From assembly GCA_013822725.1 (NCBI GenBank), contig PNKX01000003.1, positions 62,001 to 126,000 on the forward strand: a stretch of 64,000 nucleotides of DNA, in the 5' to 3' direction. Origin of the DNA: Pirellula sp. Lineage in GTDB: Bacteria; Planctomycetota; Planctomycetia; Pirellulales; Lacipirellulaceae. The notes below the pieces were generated by a model. It searched no databases, was not told the DNA's origin, and saw only the letters and a list, made by a program, of their open reading frames with translations. Numbering within the stretch: position 1 is the first letter of the stretch; each line of letters opens with the position of its first letter. Below are positions 16,210 to 23,775 of this stretch, in pieces. Made by a program: the position numbers and the translations under genes.

Positions 16210-17376
16210 ATGCTTCGGTTCGCTTTGGCCGTGTGTTTGGTTTTGTCAGTCGGTCCCCTTTCTCTCCAAGCTCAAGAAGCCGCGCCGACCGAGCGCCCCG
16301 TCGACGCGGCCGTCATCGAGCGCCTCGCCAAGCAGGCTGAGCCCGACCTCCAAGGCCGCCAAACTCACCTCCGTCAGTACGTCGATTCCTTTCGCTTCAA
16401 CTCGGCGAACGACGCCCGCCTCTGCGTCTACGACGTGACTGCCGAACCGGCCGGCGAGAAAGGCGTTCGCCTCACCGGTTTCGTCGAGTTCCCCGAAACG
16501 CGTACTGCCCTAGAAGCTTACTTCCACAAGCTCGGGTTCACGCCCGTTGAAAACAAACTCGAAACGCTCCCTGCCGCATCGCTCGGCGAGAAGCGATTCG
16601 GCTTCATTAAGTCCCCCCACAGCCTTTCCTACGCCGAGCCCGCCGAGAAAGAAATCGTCACCGATTGTCTCCTCGGCGAGTCGCTGTTCCTGCTGCGACT
16701 CGAAGACGACCACTACCTCGTCCACAACGGCGACGGCTACCTCGGTTTCGTCGCGGCGAAAGACATCCTGCCAGTCGATGAAGTCGAATTCGCCAAGTAC
16801 CTCGAAGGTCCGCGAGTCAGCGTGCGAAAGGACCAGCCCGAGGCGGACGGCCGCACAATTCTCGCCGCCAGCCGACTGAAGTACGTCCGCACCGACGGCG
16901 ACCACTATGTCGCCCAGCTTCCCACCGGCGAAGAAGTAAAAGTCCCCGCCGCCGAAAGCGATCTCCGCGACACGCCCGCCGAAAAGCTCGACGTCGTCTG
17001 CACCAACGCCAAGCAGCTCCTCGGCACCAAGTACCTTTGGGGCGGCAAAACGTCCAGCGGCGTCGATTGCTCGGGCCTCGTGCAGATCGCTTACGGCAAC
17101 GCCGGCGTCCGGCTGCCGCGCGACTCGACCCAGCAGATCCACATGGGGCAACTCACCGGCACGCGCTGGTCGCGGGCCGCGATGCGCCGCGGCGACACGC
17201 TCTACTTCATCAACCCGCAAGGCAAGATCAGCCACACCGGCCTCTACCTCGGCGACGATCAATTCATCCACGCTGTTTCTCCCGTTGTGCGGATTAATAG
17301 CTTCAATCCCGAAGACAAAAACTACGACCAAGCCCGCCACGCCTCCTTTGCCTTTGCTCGGCGGTTGTGGGAATAG
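16210..17376 (+). CDS. NlpC/P60 (C40) cysteine peptidase with SH3-like domains
   Basis: 388 residues with a signal peptide cleaved near AQA22. Two bacterial SH3-like segments (about 135-195 and 210-250) precede the NlpC/P60 domain (about 262-388). The catalytic residues are visible: Cys287 in SSGVDCSGL, His342 in ISHTGLYLG and a third polar residue, His354, in FIHAVSP. This SH3-SH3-NlpC layout is that of gamma-D-glutamyl-L-diamino acid endopeptidases (YkfC type), which cut peptidoglycan stem peptides in the periplasm. An N-acetylmuramoyl-L-alanine amidase is encoded next (17491), so the two probably act in sequence in wall turnover or predation. Confidence 0.9.
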   Translation: MLRFALAVCLVLSVGPLSLQAQEAAPTERPVDAAVIERLAKQAEPDLQGRQTHLRQYVDSFRFNSANDARLCVYDVTAEPAGEKGVRLTGFVEFPETRTALEAYFHKLGFTPVENKLETLPAASLGEKRFGFIKSPHSLSYAEPAEKEIVTDCLLGESLFLLRLEDDHYLVHNGDGYLGFVAAKDILPVDEVEFAKYLEGPRVSVRKDQPEADGRTILAASRLKYVRTDGDHYVAQLPTGEEVKVPAAESDLRDTPAEKLDVVCTNAKQLLGTKYLWGGKTSSGVDCSGLVQIAYGNAGVRLPRDSTQQIHMGQLTGTRWSRAAMRRGDTLYFINPQGKISHTGLYLGDDQFIHAVSPVVRINSFNPEDKNYDQARHASFAFARRLWE

Positions 17377-17490
17377 AGGCTCTCTCCTCACTTCGGACTG
17401 GTCGCTTAAGCGACCAGACCAATGCGGTCTCCATACTTCAATCTTTAACTGCGTTTGATTTTTCAATCGCTAACTACCTGGGATAACCCA

Positions 17491-18498
17491 ATGCGATTCC
17501 TCAGTCGCCGAATCTTTGTTCTGCTCGCTCTGTTCTCGTTCGCAGAGTCGGCGCCAGCCATCGAAGTCGGCGACCAGCTGGAGCGTAGCGGCGACGAGAT
17601 TATGGTCTGTGGCCAACTCTTCCACACGACGGCGCCGGTCGTCTTGTGGACTGACCCCCAAGGATACGACGCCTATCGCACCGACCGGCGCTTCGGGCCG
17701 ATCGAAAAGTCGTCGTGGGAGGAGACGGTGAAAGAACTCCCCGACATGGCCCCCAACGGCCCGTCGCGGTACGGCCTCCGCACCGACGGGCTCGACGCCG
17801 GCCAGATTGAACAAGTCCGCGGCGGCGGCTGGCCCTTGCCGATGTTGCAGAACGTCGTCGACCAGTTCGTTCTCCACTACGACGTCTGCCCGGTGAGCCA
17901 AACCTGCTTCAAGGTGCTCCACGATCACCGCAACCTCAGCGTCCACTTCATGCTCGACGTCGACGGGACGATCTACCAGACGCTCGATCTGAAAGACCGC
18001 GCCCGGCACGCGACCATCTCGAACGCCCGCTCGATCGGCATCGAAATCGCCAACATGGGCGCCTACGGGGTGAAGAACAAAGACGCGCTGATGAAATGGT
18101 ACGAAGCCCACGACGGGGGCGAGATTCGTCTCCGTCCGTCGCGTCCCTACGACGAGCTCGGCGTCCGCACGCCGTCGTTCGTCGGGCGCCCGGCCCGCCA
18201 AGAGTTGATCGTCGGCGAGATCCAGGGCCAAGAGCTCGCCCAGTACGATTTCACTCCTGAGCAGTACGAGTCGCTGATCAAGCTCACCGCGACGCTCTGC
18301 AAGGTCTTCCCGAAGATCAAGTGCGACTACCCCAAAGACGCCGACGGCAAGCTGATCCCGAAGAAGCTGAGCGACGAGGATTGGAAGGCGTATCAAGGGG
18401 TGATGGGCCACTACCATGTGCAGCTGAACAAGACCGACCCGGGCCCGGCGTTCGATTGGGAAAAAGTCATCGGCGGCGCTCAGCAGTTGATGAAGTGA
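17491..18498 (+). CDS. N-acetylmuramoyl-L-alanine amidase (Amidase_2)
   Basis: 335 residues from ATG 17491, chosen for the signal peptide FLSRRIFVLLALFSFAESAPA. The Amidase_2/PGRP domain spans about residues 120-330. It has the zinc-ligand and active-site segments VDQFVLHYDVCP, NLSVHFMLDVDGTIYQTLDL, RARHATISNARSIGIEIANMGAY and VMGHYHVQLNKTDPGPAF. It cleaves the lactyl amide between MurNAc and L-Ala. The zinc domain is interrupted by a ~90-residue insert rich in charged residues (KNKDALMKWYEAHDGG onwards), so the protein is longer than simple AmpD enzymes. It follows the NlpC/P60 gene with a 114-bp gap. Confidence 0.9.
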   Translation: MRFLSRRIFVLLALFSFAESAPAIEVGDQLERSGDEIMVCGQLFHTTAPVVLWTDPQGYDAYRTDRRFGPIEKSSWEETVKELPDMAPNGPSRYGLRTDGLDAGQIEQVRGGGWPLPMLQNVVDQFVLHYDVCPVSQTCFKVLHDHRNLSVHFMLDVDGTIYQTLDLKDRARHATISNARSIGIEIANMGAYGVKNKDALMKWYEAHDGGEIRLRPSRPYDELGVRTPSFVGRPARQELIVGEIQGQELAQYDFTPEQYESLIKLTATLCKVFPKIKCDYPKDADGKLIPKKLSDEDWKAYQGVMGHYHVQLNKTDPGPAFDWEKVIGGAQQLMK

Positions 18499-18521
18499 GC
18501 GAAGGCGCTGGCTACTCCCCT

Positions 18522-18655
18522 CGTTCCCACGCTCCGCGTGGGAACGCCTTTCATGCCGCTCTGCGGCAATAGCGTTTGAATTGACGCGGATTGCCGGATT
18601 TGGGCTCGCGACGCGGAGCGTCGGGGTTTGCGTTCCCACGCGGAGCGTGGGAACG
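18522..18655. repeat. Inverted pair of CGTTCCCACG palindromes
   Basis: CGTTCCCACGCTCCGCGTGG starts at 18522 and its reverse-complement-oriented partner CGTTCCCACGCGGAGCGTGG starts at 18631. Each is itself a 10-bp-arm palindrome with a 5-nt centre (CTCCG in one, CGGAG in the other), and 84 bp separates them. Confidence 0.8.
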
Positions 18656-18664
18656 AGAGCTACG

Positions 18665-18722
18665 CATGTCTGCCAACTCTGCCGTGTGTGCCATGTCTGC
18701 CAATTGTTTTTGGCAGACATGG
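18665..18722. repeat. 9-nt tandem motif plus 13-bp perfect hairpin
   Basis: Four units of the form TCTGCCNNN (TCTGCCAAC, TCTGCCGTG, TGTGCCATG, TCTGCCAAT) run into a perfect 13-bp stem (CCATGTCTGCCAA, loop TTGTTT). Confidence 0.75.
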
Positions 18723-18869
18723 ACGCTGACGGTTTGCGCGACAGCTCGCGCTGCCGCGCAGAGCCTCTTCCTGGCCGACGAGCGGTTTGGCGATCGATTT
18801 AAGTTGTCAAAGAACGATTGCGGGGCGCACCATCAGCCTTCGTCCGCGAAAAAAGGCTGTATTTTGCGA

Positions 18870-18909
18870 GTCGGCCGTGTCGGCCATGTCGGCCAATTGT
18901 TTATTGGCC
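18870..18909. repeat. 9-nt tandem motif plus hairpin (second copy)
   Basis: Three units TCGGCCGTG, TCGGCCATG, TCGGCCAAT lead into a hairpin GGCCAAT-TGTTT-ATTGGCC. The loop is shared with the copy at 18691, but the stem bases have changed together. A third relative is at 19127-19165 (GTCGGCCAAC with GTTGGCCGAC). Confidence 0.75.
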
Positions 18910-18968
18910 ACCTCGGGCGTGGTGAATTTTTCGACACGGTGGCGGGGGCGGCGTGAACGAAGCGAAGC

Positions 18969-19067
18969 ATAGGACGCGGATGTTCGCGGATTGGGCGGAT
19001 GAACGCGGATTTCAAGGGCGATTTCATCCGCGTCTATCCGTTTCATCCGCGTGAATCCGCGTCCTAT
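18969..19067. repeat. 42-nt inverted repeat made of CGGAT units
   Basis: The arms 18969-19010 and 19026-19067 are equal in length. All CGCGGAT/CGGAT units and the outer ATAGGACGCGGAT pair perfectly. The three short spacers between units (GTT, TGGG, GA) do not match their partners (TCA, GAAA, AG on the complementary reading). Confidence 0.85.
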
Positions 19068-19126
19068 TCTTAGTTTTTGTCTTTGAACCACACGGACTGT
19101 GCGACGGGACGCGGAGTCTGCCTGCC

Positions 19127-19165
19127 ACGAGTGCGCCGTGTCGGCCAACCGATGTTGGCCGACTC
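19127..19165. repeat. Hairpin of the GCC-motif family (third copy)
   Basis: The stem GTCGGCCAAC / GTTGGCCGAC (10 bp, loop CGAT) follows TGCGCCGTG. Same layout as the elements at 18665 and 18870. Confidence 0.65.
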
Positions 19166-19697
19166 AGGCGTCGCCCCTGCTGTCGCGTGTCGCCTTGTGT
19201 CGCCTCACGCGTTTTTGCCGACACAAGGCCGAAGTCGTTGCGTGGAAGGGAGTTGCCGTGTCGCTGTCACTGCGGCGAGGCGACGCCAGGCGACATGGGG
19301 CGTCGTTTGATCGAGGCGCCGGTCGGTGCGCAGTGCGATGCCCTTCTTTCATTGCACTCTCCTCGCGTGGCACCGATCGGGCTGACGACCTCCCGTCGTG
19401 ACAAACGGGCGGGCTTCAGGCCGGGCATGAGCTGTTCCGGACGGACAAACTAAGCGCGCAGCGGTGGCGCATTAAATGCACACATGATCACTATAGCGGA
19501 CGGAGTGGCCATTTTCTAGATGGCACTTTGGAGATTTTCCAGGGTCGACGGAACGCTGTGGAAGCCGGACGTTCGCCGAGAATACGCTCGTAGACTTCAT
19601 CGTCGAGCGGACAAAAGATTGCCGACACCTTTTATGCCTCCAGCCCCCTTTGATTTCTCGCACGACAGTAAGGATGGGGTTCGATAAAATCAGCCCA

Positions 19698-20717
19698 ATG
19701 CTAAATCTACTCGTCGATACATGCGTTTGGTTGGACGCCGCCAAGGCACCAGAGCAACGTCCGTTGCTGGGGGTGCTGACGGACCTAATTAATATGGGCG
19801 AGGTTCGGCTGATTGTCCCTCGCACTGTGTTGGTCGAGTTCGCCGAGCACAAAAACCGGATCATAGAAGAAAGCGGCCGAAGCCTTTCGAGCGTCTTCAA
19901 GCGAGTGAAGACCGCCGTAGAGAAGTTCGGTGATCCCGCCAAGCGCCGCGACGTGATGGATCAGTTAAACGACGTTGATCATCGCATTCCACTGCTAGGC
20001 GGGCTGGCGAATGAGTCCGTGGCGCAGATTGAGGCCTTGCTGAACGCTGGCAACATTGTTGAGGTCGACGACAGCATCAAGGCACGAGCGGCGCAGCGGG
20101 GCATCGACAAGGTCGCGCCGTTCCATCGACAGCGGAACGGCATCAATGATGCGATACTCATCGAGATTTACGCTGAGCAGGTCAGGCTGGGAAAGCGGGA
20201 GCGTTTCACGTTCGTCTCGCACAACGTCAAAGACTTCAGCGACCCCAATGGTGACAACAAGCTGCCGCACCCTGACTTGGCTAACATCTTCTCCAAGATC
20301 AAGTCGCACTACTCGATCACACTCGCCGATGCAATCAGCCGCATCCGCCCCGAGCTGGTGACGGACCTCATGTTTGATCACGAAGAATGGGTCGAGAACG
20401 CCCGATCGTTCTCGGAGCTGATGGCGGCAGAGGCCCAGCTTTGCGACAAGGTCTGGTACAACCGCCACAAATGCAGAGAAGAAGCGATTACGAGCGGACG
20501 AATCAAGGTCGTCGATGAAGGGGATAAGACCTATCCGGCGAATGAAATTGTCCGCGACATCTGGGAAGGCGCGTTGAAATCGGCCGCAAAGATGGAAGCG
20601 AAATATGGCATCGACAATATGGGGCCGTGGGACGATTTCGAATGGGGGATGATCAACGGCAAGCTGTCGGCAATCCGTTGGGTGCTTGGGCAAGATTGGG
20701 ATGAGCTTTACACCTAG
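19698..20717 (+). CDS. PIN-domain RNase-like protein (DUF4935 type)
   Basis: 339 residues from ATG 19698, where the PIN fold begins: LNLLVDTCVWLDAAK supplies the first catalytic Asp. VRLIVPRTVLVEFAEHK supplies the second acidic residue. RNGINDAILIEIYAEQ and FTFVSHNVKDFSD supply the later acidic positions. This is the DUF4935 group of PIN domains, metal-dependent ribonucleases. Residues ~210-339 form a C-terminal extension of unknown fold. Codon use looks less GC-biased than that of the neighbours. It stands alone next to a repeat-rich stretch with no small antitoxin gene before it, so a toxin role is possible but unsupported. Confidence 0.8.
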   Translation: MLNLLVDTCVWLDAAKAPEQRPLLGVLTDLINMGEVRLIVPRTVLVEFAEHKNRIIEESGRSLSSVFKRVKTAVEKFGDPAKRRDVMDQLNDVDHRIPLLGGLANESVAQIEALLNAGNIVEVDDSIKARAAQRGIDKVAPFHRQRNGINDAILIEIYAEQVRLGKRERFTFVSHNVKDFSDPNGDNKLPHPDLANIFSKIKSHYSITLADAISRIRPELVTDLMFDHEEWVENARSFSELMAAEAQLCDKVWYNRHKCREEAITSGRIKVVDEGDKTYPANEIVRDIWEGALKSAAKMEAKYGIDNMGPWDDFEWGMINGKLSAIRWVLGQDWDELYT

Positions 20718-20862
20718 AAAAATCGAATGAGGCGGGACTTATTAGTCAACAATTGGCCTACCCTTTGATCCCGAGACATCAGGAATCACCTCGCTCGATT
20801 CCGTGAATCGGGATAGACTCCTCAAACTGCACGCCCTACCCGCAGAATCAAGGCTCGATTTC

Positions 20863-21270
20863 ATGCGAATCCCGCGACGGTTCACCCTCGGCGCCTTCAT
20901 GCTCTTAATTACAGCCGTGGCCGTCACGTTTGGCTACGCCGCTTGGCGCAAGCAGAATCTCCTCGCTGAAGTCGCAGCGCTCAACGACGAAAACATGTCC
21001 GTCGTCAAAGTCACGGACAGCTGGTTTTGGCCGGTGCCCAGCGAAGAGGTGACCGTCACTTGGAGGAAGGATAATGATGGCAATTTTTTTGACGAGAATA
21101 CGCCAGTCTCACTGGAGGAAGCAAAAGCCAGTTATGCAGAGCTAAGTCGCCGACTTCATGCCATTGGAGTTCGAGAAGTTCGCGCCGGTTTCGAGCGTGA
21201 GAAGCAAGAAAACGGCCAGACCATCGTTTGGATCCAATCATATGACAATCTAGATCATGTAGCGCCATGA
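20863..21270 (+). CDS. Small membrane-anchored protein of unknown function
   Basis: 135 residues from ATG 20863. RIPRRFTLGAFMLLITAVAVTFGYAAWR is the arginine-rich lead plus single membrane helix seen at the start of many small planctomycete proteins. The remaining ~100 residues are soluble, charged and without a known motif. It converges on the beta-helix gene, leaving only 3 bp. Not recognised otherwise. Confidence 0.65.
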   Translation: MRIPRRFTLGAFMLLITAVAVTFGYAAWRKQNLLAEVAALNDENMSVVKVTDSWFWPVPSEEVTVTWRKDNDGNFFDENTPVSLEEAKASYAELSRRLHAIGVREVRAGFEREKQENGQTIVWIQSYDNLDHVAP

Positions 21271-21273
21271 AGC

Positions 21274-23361
21274 TCATTCACTGCTAGCCGCTTCTGGGGC
21301 GGCGGTGGGCGACGCCCGATGCTCGCTCCGCTCAAGTCCGATCTTCTCCACCGGAATTGCCTTAAAACCGAGCTTGAACGCCGGCGACGACGGCTGCAGC
21401 CGAAAGTCTTCCTTCGCACGATCGACGAACAGCGGGTCGACGTCGACCAGGTTGTCCTCGATCTTCACCGTCGCGTTGGTCAGCCCGTCGGCCAAGTCGA
21501 GCCACCGACCGCCGACGGAAATGTTGCGGGCGATGACGTTCCCCTTCGGCATCACCGGTTCGTCGTCGAGCAGCGTCAACAGCTCGGGATAGCGATCGCT
21601 CCAGGGCGAGTGGCGGTAGTCGACGGCCTGCAAGCGGTCGAAGAGCGTGTTGTCTGAGCCGTCGAAGTACGACTTCGCCCAGCCGAGTCCGCGGGCGTCG
21701 ACGTGGATGCTCGGCGTGCAGTCGACGAAGACGTTGTTTTTGACCAGATTGTCGCGCCCGCCGCCGATGAGCACCGCCCGGCCCGCCTGGAAACAGATGT
21801 TGCCGTAGATGGTGGTCCCGCTCGCCCAGTCGTCGAGATAGACGGCCATCACGCCGACGCCGCCCCCGTGCCGGCCGAGGTGATGAAAATAGTTGTAGCG
21901 CACCACGTTGCCGCGCTGCGTCCAGTCGCGGCCCATGTAGAACGCGCCGACGTCGTCGGTTTCTAAGCAGACGTGATGAAATTCGTTGAACTCGATGAGG
22001 TGATCGTTGCCGGAGAGCTGCACGGCATTGTGCGGCGCGTCGTGGAACAGATTGTGGCGAATGCGATTGCCGACGCCCGAGATCGCCACGGCCGGCGTGT
22101 ACGTTCGCTTCCACCGGGCGTAGTGGTGGATATGGTTGTTCTCGGCCAGATGCTCGCCGGGCGTGAGCGTTGCGAGGTCGCCGCCGTCGAGCGAGATGCC
22201 GCCGCCGGCCGTGTTGGAGATGTCGCAACCGATGACGGCGTTTTTGCTGCCGCCGCGGATGTCGACGGCGATGTCGCCTGTGTTGCGGATCGTGCAATCG
22301 ACGATCTGCACGCCGGTTCCGCCGGCAATCTTCACCGCGGCGCCGCGCACCGCTTCCATGACGAACCCTTCGAAGCGGACGTGCGACGCGTCCTTCAGTG
22401 TCGCCAGCGTTACAATCGCCGAGACCATCGGGCGTCCCTCTTCCAGAGTAGTGGGCGGCCAGAAGTAAATGGTTCCCGTCTCGCGATCGAGTTGCCACTC
22501 GCCTGGTTCGTCGAGTTCCGCCAGCACGTTGAGCGCGTAGTAGCGGGCCCCGGGGAGGTAGCCATAGCCGTGATACGGCTGAGCGAGCCGGACGAGTTGT
22601 TGCTCCGTATCGATCGACTCGACTTGCTGGTATTGATCGCTCCAATCCCAGAACCAATAGCCGTGGAGCCAAATGTCTTTCTCGTCCCGCCAACGCAGCG
22701 GCCGATCTCCCTCGTAATAAAAATTGCCGACCTTGCTGCCGGTGCGGCCATGGCTCGTTTCGGGCGCCTCTTTCGTGACGTCGCGGATCTTGACGAAGTC
22801 GGCGTTCGGCCATCGCGCCAGGCGGGCGGGCTGATCGTCGAAGAAGAGTTCCAGCCCTCCGCTCGCCACGTTGCCGTAATCATCGATGCCCAGCGCTTTG
22901 AGATCGGCTTGCCACACCTTGCCACGGGCTGAGGGTTCAAGTCGTTCGAGAATCTTTGAATCCGTGACTAACTTCCAGCCGGTGACCACCTTGCCGCCGA
23001 CGAGCCGCACTTCCTCTCCTGCTGCGGCGCGGTAGACGATTGGCGCCCCTAGCTCGCCGGAGTCGTCGACTCCCATTTCCACAGCGGCCGCAAGTTCGTA
23101 AACGCCTTGCCCCACCTCCACGATGACGCCGCCGTCCGGCAGCGGGCCGCGACGCTTCATTGCACGAATCGCATCACGCGCCCCGGCGAGCGTCGCCAAG
23201 GGGCCGTCGGTTCCGTCGCCGTTTGGCGCCGCCTCTCGACCGGTCCACTGATCATTTCCTTGCGGGGTCACGTGCAGCGTCGTCGCGCCTGATGCGCTGA
23301 GCGCACCGACGCCGCCAAACAATAGAATCGCCGCAAATCTGCAGAGAGGATGCAATGTCAT
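21274..23361 (-). CDS. Secreted right-handed parallel beta-helix protein
   Basis: 695 residues with a signal peptide (FAAILLFGGVGALSASGA). It opens with LHVTPQGNDQWTG and LATLAGARDAIRAMKRRG, typical of pectate-lyase-like and polysaccharide-active beta-helix proteins. A beta-sandwich insert (~120-330) follows. Repeated short coils come next (VRFEGFVMEAVRGAAVKIAGG, VQIVDCTIRNTGDIAVDIRGG, NAVIGCDISNTAGGGISLDGG, NRIRHNLFHDAPHNAVQLSGN, NLVKNNVFVDC). The fold is clear; whether it is a lyase, hydrolase or epimerase cannot be told. It is divergent from the XylR-like regulator, which suggests plant or algal polysaccharide use. Confidence 0.85.
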   Translation of the reverse strand: MTLHPLCRFAAILLFGGVGALSASGATTLHVTPQGNDQWTGREAAPNGDGTDGPLATLAGARDAIRAMKRRGPLPDGGVIVEVGQGVYELAAAVEMGVDDSGELGAPIVYRAAAGEEVRLVGGKVVTGWKLVTDSKILERLEPSARGKVWQADLKALGIDDYGNVASGGLELFFDDQPARLARWPNADFVKIRDVTKEAPETSHGRTGSKVGNFYYEGDRPLRWRDEKDIWLHGYWFWDWSDQYQQVESIDTEQQLVRLAQPYHGYGYLPGARYYALNVLAELDEPGEWQLDRETGTIYFWPPTTLEEGRPMVSAIVTLATLKDASHVRFEGFVMEAVRGAAVKIAGGTGVQIVDCTIRNTGDIAVDIRGGSKNAVIGCDISNTAGGGISLDGGDLATLTPGEHLAENNHIHHYARWKRTYTPAVAISGVGNRIRHNLFHDAPHNAVQLSGNDHLIEFNEFHHVCLETDDVGAFYMGRDWTQRGNVVRYNYFHHLGRHGGGVGVMAVYLDDWASGTTIYGNICFQAGRAVLIGGGRDNLVKNNVFVDCTPSIHVDARGLGWAKSYFDGSDNTLFDRLQAVDYRHSPWSDRYPELLTLLDDEPVMPKGNVIARNISVGGRWLDLADGLTNATVKIEDNLVDVDPLFVDRAKEDFRLQPSSPAFKLGFKAIPVEKIGLERSEHRASPTAAPEAASSE

Positions 23362-23775
23362 GCTCCGTGGGGGGTATCCGGTGGAACTTGGGCCTGTTCT
23401 TGACCGCGAGTTTGATCGTTCCGGCGCGAGCGGTGGGAGCCATTAGAACCAGCTGGGGACGAGCCCGTCAAAAGAAGGCGGCCAAACTTGTGGCCATCAC
23501 TTGGGTTAGGAGAACCGCGAAACTAAAAATGCAACCGCCAAGGACGCCAAGAGCGCCAAGGAAATGCGGGGATATTTAAACCACGAAACACGCGAAAGGG
23601 ACGAACAGAAAACAAGAGTTGTTGGAGGATTAGCCTAGATGGCCGCAATTCGCCGTCCGCTGAACGCAGTAGGGAGTTGCAACACTTCGTAAACCTTTTT
23701 AGATTTGTATTGGCGGTGGTTCGGCATGTCGATTCGTCGTGTAACCTGGACTCATCAGACGGTAATAGAGAAGTC
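23362..23775. other. Divergent intergenic region, 414 bp
   Basis: It separates the divergent beta-helix and XylR-like genes. It contains the 9-nt-period repeat at 23533-23600. The ~180 bp before ATG 23776 are AT-richer and should hold the regulator's promoter, but no convincing -35/-10 pair stands out. Confidence 0.5.
23533..23600. repeat. GCCAAGGAC-type 9-nt-period repeat
   Basis: AACCGCCAAGGACGCCAAGA continues with GCGCCAAGGAAAT: three GCCAAG units spaced 9 nt apart. It is followed after 13 bp by AAACCACGAAACACGCGAAA. The first part recurs exactly at 44055 and inverted at 44224. Confidence 0.8.

Larger units (their letters stand above)
18499..19697. other. Repeat-rich intergenic region, 1.2 kb
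   Basis: No convincing gene is present. The stretch holds an inverted pair of CGTTCCCACG palindromes, at least three hairpins preceded by 9-nt-period motifs, and a 42-nt-arm inverted repeat (listed separately). The part from about 19390 to 19697 shows no structure I recognise and leads into the PIN-domain gene. Confidence 0.7.

Noticed and set aside
18591..18956. Plus-strand open frame of ~120 codons in the repeat region
   Set aside because: It is made of repeated CGTTCCCACG and TGCCAA words, has no ribosome-binding site and no domain; the repeats explain it.
19390..20717. Toxin-antitoxin module with the PIN protein as toxin
   Set aside because: No small antitoxin frame precedes or follows it, and at 339 residues it is much longer than VapC toxins (~130).
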